In this document: in pieces, positions 50,962 to 58,913 of the stretch
Numbering within the stretch: position 1 is the stretch's first letter
Layout of the letters: every line of letters starts with the position of its first letter
Assembly: GCF_003697915.1 (NCBI RefSeq)
Contig: NZ_RCVN01000010.1
Location: 1 to 64,000, forward strand
Length of the DNA: 64,000 nt
From: Staphylococcus pseudoxylosus
GTDB taxonomy: Bacteria > Bacillota > Bacilli > Staphylococcales > Staphylococcaceae
Direction of reading: 5' to 3'
Notes under the pieces: generated by a model
Told to the model about the DNA's origin: nothing
The model's database searches: none
The model's input: only the letters and a program-made list of their open reading frames with translations
Position numbers and translations under genes: made by a program

Positions 50962-51083
50962 TGACAGTTGGGCATAATTTTATTTCCTAACTGTTAAATT
51001 ATGAAATATTTTTTCATGAAAACGCTATAAATTTCATTTTAAATTGCCTAACTGTTAATTTTTTTGCCTTAGTGTTAAATTTA
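50962..51083. repeat. Cluster of four copies of a CCTAACTGTTAAATT-like motif
   Basis: Three direct copies: CCTAACTGTTAAATT (50986-51000), CCTAACTGTTAATTT (51047-51061) and CCTTAGTGTTAAATT (51067-51081). A fourth, inverted and looser copy lies around 50962-50977 (GACAGTTGGGCATAA). They stand in the 613-bp gap between rbfA and the WYL regulator. This looks like a protein-binding cluster, possibly operators for the regulator encoded about 310 bp downstream. The remainder of 50780-51392 shows no gene. Confidence 0.65.
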
Positions 51084-51179
51084 GTTCAGTAACTCTTTGT
51101 AATAGAACATTTTCTCACTATTTATGTGATTAAAAAATAAAATATTACACATTCCATAATTTATAATGGTATACTTCTA

Positions 51180-51230
51180 GGGAGCGAGACAGTACCTATA
51201 TATTTTCAAATATATATTATTGCCTTTCCT
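51180..51230. repeat. Divergent copy of the GGAGCGxGACAG repeat
   Basis: Begins GGGAGCGAGACAGT and carries a TATATATTT / AAATATATA hairpin. Only the left end matches the repeat family well; the right arm is degenerate. Confidence 0.45.
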
Positions 51231-51392
51231 CAAATGCATGACTTAATTTAATGGTCTTACACATAAATATATGAGCACCTCTCGCTTTAATTAGCAGATT
51301 ACATGTATATTACTTATGCTTAAGCGCCACTTTACTGGTCGAAGCTTTTTAATAACTCGACCTTATTTTCAAAACCATAGGAGCGTATATTA

Positions 51393-52265
51393 TTGGAGAA
51401 ACCAGAACGCCTTTTGTACATTTATACACGATTTTTAAACGGAAAAGCATTAAATAAAGAAGAACTCGCACAACAACTCAATGTAAATGTAAGATTTATC
51501 CAACGAGACATAAGTGATATAAATAATTTTTTATACGAAGATCAAGAATGGCATGGACTAGAAGGTCAAATTGTATACGACAATACCATAGAAAAGCATC
51601 GTTTAAAAATTGATAGGTATAAATTTAAGAATAATAGATTACTTAATTTGATTTTTCGTATGAAAAACTTCACACCTATCATTCATGAAGATACATATAA
51701 TCTTATAAGAGGGCTAAATGCTAATTCAAACTTAGCCGAAAAACTTTTGTCTAATAAAATGCTAAGTCAATTCAATATACATCGTGAATTTAGTGAATCA
51801 ACTTTAATTTTCAGAATACAGTTAGCGATTGAAAACAATCATAAGATTTCGATTCAATTACAAAATACACATCTTACAGACATTATCCCTATTTATACAC
51901 GTTATTTTTCCGATAAATATTGGTTCACATATTTAGCTAACGGAATCATTTATACGCTTGATTTATCTGCTGTAAAAGAAGTAGATCAACTTAACGATGT
52001 TTATGATCAATCTGTATTTGAAGATATCAATAGTGTAACGATGCTTATTCAAGATCATATTTGGCCAAAAATTAAACGCCAATTTATCATTGTAAATACG
52101 AAATCTGTAGATAATGGACGAATTGCAGATATCATTATTTCAAAAGAAGAATGTATGCACATTGCTTATGAGCATCCAACTCAAATCACATTACTAAAAC
52201 CTCAACATTATGTCGATGATTTCAAAGCAATTTTAAAATCATTGTTCAACTCTTACAATATTTAA
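51393..52265 (+). CDS. WYL-domain transcriptional regulator with N-terminal HTH
   Basis: 290-aa protein. Residues 1-60 form a DeoR-like winged helix (LNKEELAQQLNVNVRFIQRDISDINNFL). A central helical part is followed by a WYL-like domain at about 133-200. The signature there reads YTRYFSDKYWFTYLANG with YTLDLSAVKEV, close to the usual YWYL and LDRI patterns. WYL proteins sense nucleic acids or nucleotides and often control phage-defence or DNA-repair genes. TTG start with AGGAG 9 nt upstream. It is on the opposite strand to its neighbours and lies in DNA that separates infB from rbfA. No clear target gene except the convergent 332-aa gene. Confidence 0.82.
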   Translation: MEKPERLLYIYTRFLNGKALNKEELAQQLNVNVRFIQRDISDINNFLYEDQEWHGLEGQIVYDNTIEKHRLKIDRYKFKNNRLLNLIFRMKNFTPIIHEDTYNLIRGLNANSNLAEKLLSNKMLSQFNIHREFSESTLIFRIQLAIENNHKISIQLQNTHLTDIIPIYTRYFSDKYWFTYLANGIIYTLDLSAVKEVDQLNDVYDQSVFEDINSVTMLIQDHIWPKIKRQFIIVNTKSVDNGRIADIIISKEECMHIAYEHPTQITLLKPQHYVDDFKAILKSLFNSYNI

Positions 52266-52711
52266 ATTAGATAATAAGGAACATATTAACTAAAGCGCTT
52301 TAATTAATAGCTAGTGCTAATTTAATTAATAAGCGTCCACTATTTATGGTAGATTAACGATGATTTTTTGGTTTAAATTATAGACAATTAAGCTTTAAAA
52401 GATACGTTTATCCAAATGGCAACGTTATGTTAAAAAGATTTTTAAGTTACAAGCGTACGATAATATTCCAAATTCTCCGTTGAACAATCAACAAATGTCA
52501 TAAAAATAAGAAAACGTCAATTTCTATAATCTCAATAGAAATTGACGTTTGTTCTTTGTACGAGATATTTAAATACTCATCTCTCATATTTATATTTATT
52601 ATGATCACTAGATGACTCGTATTAATGCAAGTATCCAGGTATTAACGATTTTACTACTCATACATTTATTGATTAATAATAGTACTTTCCTTAGGACACT
52701 TTATCCGTGTA
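52266..52711. other. Convergent gap between the WYL regulator and the 332-aa gene
   Basis: 446 bp. Contains the bidirectional terminator at 52513-52549 and otherwise no supported gene. AGCGCTTTAATTAATAGC near 52294 is a short imperfect inverted repeat. Confidence 0.45.
52513..52549. terminator. Bidirectional terminator between convergent genes
   Basis: Perfect 15-bp stem AACGTCAATTTCTAT (52513-52527) / ATAGAAATTGACGTT (52535-52549), 7-nt loop. It resembles the hfq terminator at 5450-5488, sharing the TTTCTAT and ATCTCAATAG segments. Confidence 0.87.
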
Positions 52712-53710
52712 TTAATGTTGTCTTTCCAATGTATGTTGTAAAGTTTTTATTTTTTCATGAAAATCAGAATTGCCATTTTCACGTGCTATTTTTTGTTCTT
52801 GATTCCATTTATAATATTCGATTTTACTAAGTTCCTGCTTTTTCTTAATACGAATACGTTGTTCCCTATAACTTAACACATTACATACTGTAAGATGACG
52901 ATTTTGCTTCGATGATAGTACGAATAAATGGTCAATTAAATACTGACATAATTCACTATCTGCAAAATTCTTAAATATAGAAATATATAGTTCTTCCTCA
53001 CTAACGATATAGATTCGTGGTTTATCATCTTTCAACATTTTTATTAATAACTCATAAGTTTTTACTTGTGATGGAAGTTTATGATTAAATGTTAAAAAAT
53101 CTTTAGGTATACCTGCAGAATGTCCAGTCTGGTATGGAAAGAAATTGAGTACCATAACCCTGTTAGGATCGATATTAAATTGCTTTAATGTCGACGCATT
53201 ACTATATAAATATTTCACAAACCATCTATGTCTATCTATATAAGGTAAAAATAATTTTTGTCCATCAAACAATAATTTGCCTTTAATGTCTAATAAAATT
53301 CTTTTTCTATATTCAATCGCTTCATCATCAGTTAGATTTAGTTGGTATGTTTTAAAATCATTTTCTGGTTGCTTCTTTAATATGACTATATCTGCAGTTT
53401 CTGGATTACCAAAATAAGGTCTTGCAATAGCTGGATTTAAATCAGCATTCTCAAATGTAACTCTTTGTCTATTTTTATTTAAAGTAACTTTGCCGTTCGC
53501 AAAGTCTATCATTTTTTTAAACCTTGGTATGTCAGTAAAATTATCTCCGAAGTGTTCTTGAAAATAAGCATAATCCATAGGATGTAAAAACGCTGTTGTA
53601 TCATTATTTTTAATAATTGCCTTTAATGTTGATTCGTCATAAATAGAGTTATACTGACTAAAATATTGTTCCCAAAATTCATTTATATCTTTTAAATATT
53701 CACTCATCAT
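52712..53710 (-). CDS. Protein of unknown function, 332 aa, UDG-like in places
   Basis: I do not recognise the family. The frame is well supported: GGGAGGT lies before the ATG pair at 53710/53707. Regions to note are RPYFGNPETADIVILKKQPE (residues 97-116), DGQKLFLPYIDRHRWFVKYL (149-168) and VMVLNFFPYQTGHSAG (185-200). The last two loosely resemble the segments before and after the active site in some uracil-DNA-glycosylase-superfamily proteins of the NxFPYHS type. The usual NPG motif is not present; KKQPE stands there. A basic helical tail rich in Gln/Lys ends the protein. No membrane segment. It converges on the WYL regulator. Confidence 0.72.
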   Translation of the reverse strand: MMSEYLKDINEFWEQYFSQYNSIYDESTLKAIIKNNDTTAFLHPMDYAYFQEHFGDNFTDIPRFKKMIDFANGKVTLNKNRQRVTFENADLNPAIARPYFGNPETADIVILKKQPENDFKTYQLNLTDDEAIEYRKRILLDIKGKLLFDGQKLFLPYIDRHRWFVKYLYSNASTLKQFNIDPNRVMVLNFFPYQTGHSAGIPKDFLTFNHKLPSQVKTYELLIKMLKDDKPRIYIVSEEELYISIFKNFADSELCQYLIDHLFVLSSKQNRHLTVCNVLSYREQRIRIKKKQELSKIEYYKWNQEQKIARENGNSDFHEKIKTLQHTLERQH

Positions 53711-54015
53711 TTATAACCTCCCATTTAACTTGATTATAATTAAAAGGATAGACAACTATTGTCAGCCCATCTCAACAAGTGCATATTTACAATAATTTTT
53801 TAATCTAATTTACAACTATAAATAGGTATATAATTTATATAAATTAATACGTCAACATTTGCAAGATTCAATTTTTGTATTTTATTATTGTTCAAAAAAG
53901 AAAAGTATAAGCATGTGTATTGTACATAATCTAATTTTATTTAATTGTTAAAATTAACAGCCTTTTTTATTAATTGTTTACAGAATATCACTGGAAATTA
54001 ATTTAAGAAATTAGG
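53711..54015. other. Intergenic region upstream of the 332-aa gene
   Basis: About 305 bp, very A+T-rich. Contains TGTTAAAATTAACA (around 53946), an inverted repeat with a 2-bp centre. It probably carries the promoter of the 332-aa gene, which I could not assign. No gene seen. Confidence 0.4.
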
Positions 54016-54059
54016 ACAAAAAAACAAAGCAAACAACGTAATAAAAGTTTGCTTTGTTT
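54016..54059 (-). terminator. Terminator of the rimP-nusA-infB operon
   Basis: Perfect 13-bp stem AAACAAAGCAAAC (54022-54034) / GTTTGCTTTGTTT (54047-54059). On the minus strand it is followed by a T run. It lies 50 bp after the infB stop, so transcription ends before the inserted genes. Confidence 0.9.
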
Positions 54060-54109
54060 CTAATATATAAGTTTATTCCCAAAAAGAAAATATCATAAAA
54101 GCTTAAAAG

Positions 54110-56242
54110 TTATCTTTTAATTTCAACCATTTCGAATGCTTCAATAATGTCGCCTTCTTTTAGGTCATTGAATTTTTCAACTGTTATACCACATTCATAG
54201 CCTTGAGCTACTTCTTTAACATCATCTTTGAAACGTTTTAATGTGTCTAATTCACCTTCGAATTGTACTACACCGTCTCTGATTACACGAACACCAGCAT
54301 TACGTGTGATTTTACCATCTATCACATAACTACCAGCAATCGTACCTACTTTAGAAACTTTGAAAGTCTGGCGAACTTCTGCTTGACCAATAACTTTTTC
54401 TTCAAATTCTGGATCTAGCATACCTTTCATTGCAGATTCAATTTCTTCGATAACGTTATAAATAACACGGTGTAAGCGCATATCTACGCCTTCATTATCT
54501 GCAGCTCGTTTCGCACCAGTATCAGGACGTACATTAAAGCCGATAATGATACCATTCGAAGCATTAGCAAGTGTAACATCTGATTCATTAATCGCACCTA
54601 CTGCAGTATGAATAATTCTTACATTTACGCCTTCAACATCTATTTTCATTAATGATGCTGCAAGTGCTTCTACTGAACCTTGTACATCACCTTTGATAAT
54701 TACGTTAAGATCTTTCATTTCACCTTGTTTCATTTGTTCGAACAGGTTATCTAATGAAACGCTCTTACTTTCTTGACGCTGTTGCAACACATTTGCTTCA
54801 TGACGCGCTTCACCAATACGTCTTGCTTGTTTTTCATCTTTGAAGACAACAAATCTATCGCCAGCTTGTGGTACATCATTGATACCAGTAATTTCTACAG
54901 GTGTAGAAGGGCCAGCTGACTTAATACGTTGACCTAAATCGTTGACCATAGCACGGATTCTACCATAAGTGTTTCCTACTACGAGTGAATCTCCAACATT
55001 AAGCGTTCCGTTTTGAACTAATAATGACGCAGATGGTCCACGTGATTTATCCAATTCAGCTTCAATTACAGTACCTACAGCATGTTTACTTGGATTTGCT
55101 TTTAATTCTTGAACTTCAGAAGTTAGGACAATCATCTCTAGTAAGTCTTCAATACCATCTCCGCTTAAAGCTGAAAGTGGTACGAAAATTGTATCGCCAC
55201 CCCAAGCTTCAGGAATTAAACCGTATTCTGTTAATTCTTGCATTACACGGTCAGGATTGGCTGTTGGTTTGTCAACTTTGTTTACAGCAACAATTGTAGG
55301 TACTTCTGCTTCTTTAGCATGGTTAATCGCTTCAATTGTTTGTGGCATTACACCATCATCCGCTGCTACTACTAAAATTGTAATATCAGTAACTTGGGCA
55401 CCACGAGCACGCATTGTTGTAAATGCCGCGTGACCTGGCGTATCAAGGAAAGTGATTTTTTTACCATCATTTTCAATTTGATATGCACCGATATGCTGTG
55501 TGATACCGCCTGCTTCACCAGCAGTTACTTTAGTATGACGAATTGAGTCTAATAATGTTGTTTTACCATGGTCAACATGTCCCATGATTGTAACAACAGC
55601 TGGACGTTCAATTCCATTTTCTTCATCAGCTTCATCTTCAAAATAAATTGATAAATCTTCTTCATCAATGATAACTTCTTTTTCAAGTTCTACACCATAA
55701 TCATCTACGATTAATTCTAATGTTTCATCATCTAAAGATTGATTAATGTTAGCCATTATGCCTAGTAAGAATAATTTTTTAATAATACCTGATGAATCTA
55801 TATTTAATTTCTCAGCAAGTTCACCTACAGTGATACCATCATGATACGTAATTTTAGAAGGTATTTCCTTCGGCTCTTCTTGTTTAGGTTGTTTAGTATT
55901 TTTATTGTTTTTATTATTGTTTTTATTATTGTTCTTATTATTTTTGTTATTATTTTTGTTATTTTTCTTGTTGTTTGGTTTATTATTTTGATTACCTTTG
56001 TTGGCTTGGTTGTTTTTATGATTCGTCGTTGATTGTTTATTTTGAGCACTTTTCTGCTCTGATTTAGCAGCTTGCTGTGCTTGTTCTGGTTTATAAATTT
56101 TATCTAAAGCCTTAATTTGGTCGTCTTCTAACGTTTGCATGTGGCTAGTTACCTCAACGTCCATTTTAGCTAACTCATCTATAATATCTTTACTTTTTAA
56201 TTTTAAATCTTTTGCGTATTCGTAAATTCTTTTTTTACTCAT
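54110..56242 (-). CDS. infB: Translation initiation factor IF-2
   Basis: 710-aa GTPase that places initiator tRNA on the ribosome. The N-terminal IF2N domain ([19 protein letters not shown]) is followed by a low-complexity Asn/Lys/Gln stretch (about 55-130), then a second IF2N domain. The G domain has G1 GHVDHGKT, G3 DTPGHAAF and G4 NKVDK. Domains II-IV follow and the end is [10 protein letters not shown]. The ATG at 56242 follows GGAGTGACTAT; the ylxQ stop is at 56247, so the longer frame overlaps it. Confidence 0.97.
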   Translation of the reverse strand: MSKKRIYEYAKDLKLKSKDIIDELAKMDVEVTSHMQTLEDDQIKALDKIYKPEQAQQAAKSEQKSAQNKQSTTNHKNNQANKGNQNNKPNNKKNNKNNNKNNKNNNKNNNKNNKNTKQPKQEEPKEIPSKITYHDGITVGELAEKLNIDSSGIIKKLFLLGIMANINQSLDDETLELIVDDYGVELEKEVIIDEEDLSIYFEDEADEENGIERPAVVTIMGHVDHGKTTLLDSIRHTKVTAGEAGGITQHIGAYQIENDGKKITFLDTPGHAAFTTMRARGAQVTDITILVVAADDGVMPQTIEAINHAKEAEVPTIVAVNKVDKPTANPDRVMQELTEYGLIPEAWGGDTIFVPLSALSGDGIEDLLEMIVLTSEVQELKANPSKHAVGTVIEAELDKSRGPSASLLVQNGTLNVGDSLVVGNTYGRIRAMVNDLGQRIKSAGPSTPVEITGINDVPQAGDRFVVFKDEKQARRIGEARHEANVLQQRQESKSVSLDNLFEQMKQGEMKDLNVIIKGDVQGSVEALAASLMKIDVEGVNVRIIHTAVGAINESDVTLANASNGIIIGFNVRPDTGAKRAADNEGVDMRLHRVIYNVIEEIESAMKGMLDPEFEEKVIGQAEVRQTFKVSKVGTIAGSYVIDGKITRNAGVRVIRDGVVQFEGELDTLKRFKDDVKEVAQGYECGITVEKFNDLKEGDIIEAFEMVEIKR

Positions 56243-56246
56243 ATAG

Positions 56247-56564
56247 TCACTCCTTACGATAGTCATCAATCATTGACAATAACTTTTTAGCAAAGCCTTG
56301 ATCAGTGATTCCAATGTTTACACGTTCTGCTTTCCCTAAAGCTTGTCCTAATTCAGCTCTCGTTCCAAATATGCGTAATGATATATGGTAACTTTCACAT
56401 TTGTTCTGTATCACTTTAGTTGTGTTATCAGAAGCATCTGTTGCAATGATTACGAGCTTTAACTTGTTCTTTTTTAAATCATTTAAAATGACAGATTCAC
56501 CTGTTTTAACTTTTCCAGCACGCATTGCTAAACCTAAAAAATTTACGATGTTCTCCTTGGTCAT
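56247..56564 (-). CDS. L7Ae/L30e-family RNA-binding protein YlxQ
   Basis: 105-aa single-domain protein with the L7Ae fold. Features are [17 protein letters not shown] near the N-terminus, [20 protein letters not shown] and the end [17 protein letters not shown]. subtilis YlxQ binds kink-turn RNA. It overlaps the upstream rnpM gene by 4 bp (ATGA) and leaves 4 bp to the infB start, so the three are coupled. Confidence 0.92.
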   Translation of the reverse strand: MTKENIVNFLGLAMRAGKVKTGESVILNDLKKNKLKLVIIATDASDNTTKVIQNKCESYHISLRIFGTRAELGQALGKAERVNIGITDQGFAKKLLSMIDDYRKE

Positions 56565-56845
56565 TTAGGAATCTCTTCACGATAAATAAGACGTATAATT
56601 TCTTTATAAACAGGTTCTAGTGTTTCAGCATCAGCTTTATAATATTTTTCTAATACACCTTTTTGCTGTGCCTCTTCTACTAATTTAACATCTTTTGATA
56701 CATATGCACCACGACCTTGTTGTTTTCCAGTTGCATCGGCAAAAATTTCGCCTGCTTTATTTATCACAACTCTTATCATATCGTTTTTCGGATGCATTTC
56801 ATTTGATAGTATACATTTACGCATTGGAATTTTTTTCTTTTTCAT
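56561..56845 (-). CDS. rnpM: RNase P modulator RnpM (YlxR family)
   Basis: 94-aa YlxR-family protein. MRKCILSNEMHPKNDMIRVV and KQQGRGAYVSKD are the conserved segments, the latter matching the family GRGAY motif. In B. subtilis it binds RNase P RNA and modulates its activity; earlier it was only known as a nusA-infB operon gene. It overlaps ylxQ by 4 bp and follows nusA by 17 bp. Confidence 0.92.
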   Translation of the reverse strand: MKKKKIPMRKCILSNEMHPKNDMIRVVINKAGEIFADATGKQQGRGAYVSKDVKLVEEAQQKGVLEKYYKADAETLEPVYKEIIRLIYREEIPK

Positions 56846-56862
56846 AAAGTAATCACTCCAAT

Positions 56863-58035
56863 TTATTTTTCAGTATCTACATCTTCTTCAATGATTTCGC
56901 TTGTAGTATCCTCAGAATGTGCTACTTCTGTATCAACTGTTTTTGAAGCCGTATCAGTTTCTTCAATGATACCTTCGTCTGTTGGATAAACCCCTGCTTC
57001 TCTTGCATCAGTTTCAGATTTAATATCAATCTTCCAACCTGTTAATTTTGCAGCTAAACGAGCATTTTGACCACGTTTACCAATTGCTAATGATAATTGG
57101 TAATCTGGTACGACAACAATTGTAGATTGGTTTGCTTCATCAACAATAACTTGTAAAACTTGTGATGGACTTAAAGCATTTTTAACAAATACCTTTGGAT
57201 CTTCGTTCCATTGAACGATATCAATTTTTTCTCCACCAAGTTCTTCTACTACAGCCTCAACACGAGCGCCTTTAGCACCTACACATGCTCCGACTGCATC
57301 AATATCAGGATTGTCAGAGTGTACACTGATCTTAGAACGATCTCCTGCTTCACGTGCTACAGATTTAACAATTACTGTACCGTCAAATATTTCCGGAACT
57401 TCTTGTTCAAATAAACGTTTTAATAAGCCTGGGTGACTTCTTGATACATAAATTTGTGGACCTTTTGTAGTTTGTTCAACTTTGTTTACGTATACTCTAA
57501 TTCTTTCATTCGGAATATAGCTTTCATTTGGACTTCTTTCCGCTTCAGATAAAACAGCTTCAGTACGTCCTAAATTCACATAAACATAGCGATGATCTAC
57601 TCTATCAATTAAGCCTGTTACAATATCATCTTCTTTATCGATAAATTCATCATATAAAATTTCACGCTCTGCATCACGTAAACGTTGCATCACAGCTTGT
57701 TTGGCCGCTTGAGCACCCACACGTCCGAAGTCATTTGGTGTAACATCTTCTTCATAAATATCACCAATTTCATATGCAGGGTTTTTAACAAGTGCAGTAC
57801 TTAAATCAATTTCTTCTCTATCATCCATTGATTCTTCTACAACTTCTTTACGTGCGATAACATGAAATGTACCATTATCCATATTTAATTCAACACGTAC
57901 GCTTCTTGCGCTATCATAGTTCTTTTTATAAGCAGTGATTAAAGCTGCTTCTATAGCATCAACTAACACTTCTCTAGGAATCTTTTTTTCTTTTTCTAAG
58001 TACTCAGTTGCTAATAATAATTCATTACTTGACAC
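56863..58035 (-). CDS. nusA: Transcription termination/antitermination factor NusA
   Basis: 390-aa RNA polymerase-binding factor. The N-terminal domain (1-125) starts SSNELLLATEYLEKEKKIPREVL. An S1 domain (about 130-200, DIVTGLIDRVDHRYVYVNLG), KH1 (about 230-275, GACVGAKGARVEAVVEELGGEKIDIV) and KH2 (about 300-345, LSLAIGKRGQNARLAAKLTGW) follow. The last 45 residues are an acidic Thr/Glu/Asp-rich tail that replaces the acidic repeats of E. coli NusA. Second in the rimP operon. Confidence 0.97.
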   Translation of the reverse strand: MSSNELLLATEYLEKEKKIPREVLVDAIEAALITAYKKNYDSARSVRVELNMDNGTFHVIARKEVVEESMDDREEIDLSTALVKNPAYEIGDIYEEDVTPNDFGRVGAQAAKQAVMQRLRDAEREILYDEFIDKEDDIVTGLIDRVDHRYVYVNLGRTEAVLSEAERSPNESYIPNERIRVYVNKVEQTTKGPQIYVSRSHPGLLKRLFEQEVPEIFDGTVIVKSVAREAGDRSKISVHSDNPDIDAVGACVGAKGARVEAVVEELGGEKIDIVQWNEDPKVFVKNALSPSQVLQVIVDEANQSTIVVVPDYQLSLAIGKRGQNARLAAKLTGWKIDIKSETDAREAGVYPTDEGIIEETDTASKTVDTEVAHSEDTTSEIIEEDVDTEK

Positions 58036-58058
58036 GACTTATCATCCTCCTTATCACG

Positions 58059-58526
58059 TTATATCATTACAGCATGACGTGCTTTAGCGATCTTACTTCT
58101 TAATATTTCAACTTGTTTTGTTTTTGACTTATCCTTAACTTCCATAGTTATCGTTTCGTCATCAACAGATTTTAAAATACCCAACCATTCTTTAGAACCT
58201 TCAATTGGTGCATATAAAGATACAAAAATAGGTTTTGATACAGCATTATGGAAATCTTTTTCTTTTTTAATTGGTCTTTCTGCACCTGGTGACGCAACAT
58301 CTAAGTAATACATTTCTTGAATAGGATCTTCTGCATCCATAACTTCGCTGATTTTTTCAGAAGCTAACGCACAATCATTTAGGTCTACGCCGCCTTCTTT
58401 ATCAATAGATACTCTTAAAAAATGGTCTTTTCCTTCTTTTGTAAACTCAACTTCTACTAATTCAAAATTTAAGTCATTAAGGACAGGTTGAATAATTGCT
58501 TCAACTTGTTCAGTTATTTTACTCAT
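58059..58526 (-). CDS. rimP: Ribosome maturation factor RimP
   Basis: 155-aa 30S maturation factor with two small domains. Conserved segments are LNFELVEVEFTKEG, FLRVSIDKEGGVDLNDCA and YYLDVASPGAERPI. The ATG at 58526 follows GGAGGTCAGC closely; the longer frame has no ribosome site. First gene of the rimP-nusA-rnpM-ylxQ-infB operon, with a hairpin leader just upstream. Confidence 0.95.
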   Translation of the reverse strand: MSKITEQVEAIIQPVLNDLNFELVEVEFTKEGKDHFLRVSIDKEGGVDLNDCALASEKISEVMDAEDPIQEMYYLDVASPGAERPIKKEKDFHNAVSKPIFVSLYAPIEGSKEWLGILKSVDDETITMEVKDKSKTKQVEILRSKIAKARHAVMI

Positions 58527-58554
58527 GCTGACCTCCTTTTTTGGCAAATAGAAA

Positions 58555-58577
58555 AGAGCGGGTAATATGCCCACTCT
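58555..58577 (-). promoter_or_regulatory. Attenuator-like hairpin in the rimP-nusA leader
   Basis: In the minus-strand RNA, AGAGUGGG (58577-58570) pairs with CCCGCUCU (58562-58555) including one U-G, around a 7-nt loop, then UUUUC follows. It lies 29 nt before the rimP start and 12 nt before its Shine-Dalgarno. This is terminator-like in the leader of an operon that encodes NusA, so feedback by NusA-dependent termination is possible but inferred. Confidence 0.6.
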
Positions 58578-58913
58578 TCCTGCCTGAGTCTAATTTTTTA
58601 AGCACTGTTATTATATCATATGTTTATTTTCTATACAAATAACTATATTTTAAAAATCCCGTAATGACAAGCCAGTCACTTTGTTGTGCTATATTTTATA
58701 CGTTTAAAGTATTTTTTTTTATTGAAGAATTGTTTCAAATAAATCGTGATTATGTTTTAATCACGATTTATTTGAGTACACTATTAAGCTCATGTCATAT
58801 GATTCAAAAATATAAACATTTAGTCACTTAAGTGTATTTTCAAAGTATAAATATCTCTACAAACTTATTTTAACTCATGATACTATTGGCTTTTGTATTT
58901 ATAATGCAACACG
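58578..58913. other. Intergenic region between polC and rimP
   Basis: About 336 bp, A+T-rich, containing the polC terminator (58737-58773) and, presumably, the rimP operon promoter, which I could not place. No gene seen. Confidence 0.4.
58737..58773. terminator. Hairpin downstream of polC
   Basis: Perfect 15-bp stem AAATAAATCGTGATT (58737-58751) / AATCACGATTTATTT (58759-58773) with a 7-nt loop. T-rich flank on the plus strand is short; on the minus strand the stem itself ends in ATTTATTT. It likely terminates polC. Confidence 0.75.

Noticed and set aside
50780..54109. Prophage or insertion-sequence origin for the infB-rbfA insert
   Set aside because: No integrase, transposase, terminal inverted repeats or target-site duplication could be recognised in the interval.
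55825..56049. Frames rich in Ile/Lys/Thr or Ile/Phe/Val opposite or beside infB
   Set aside because: They are produced by the Asn/Lys low-complexity tract of IF-2 and have no independent support.
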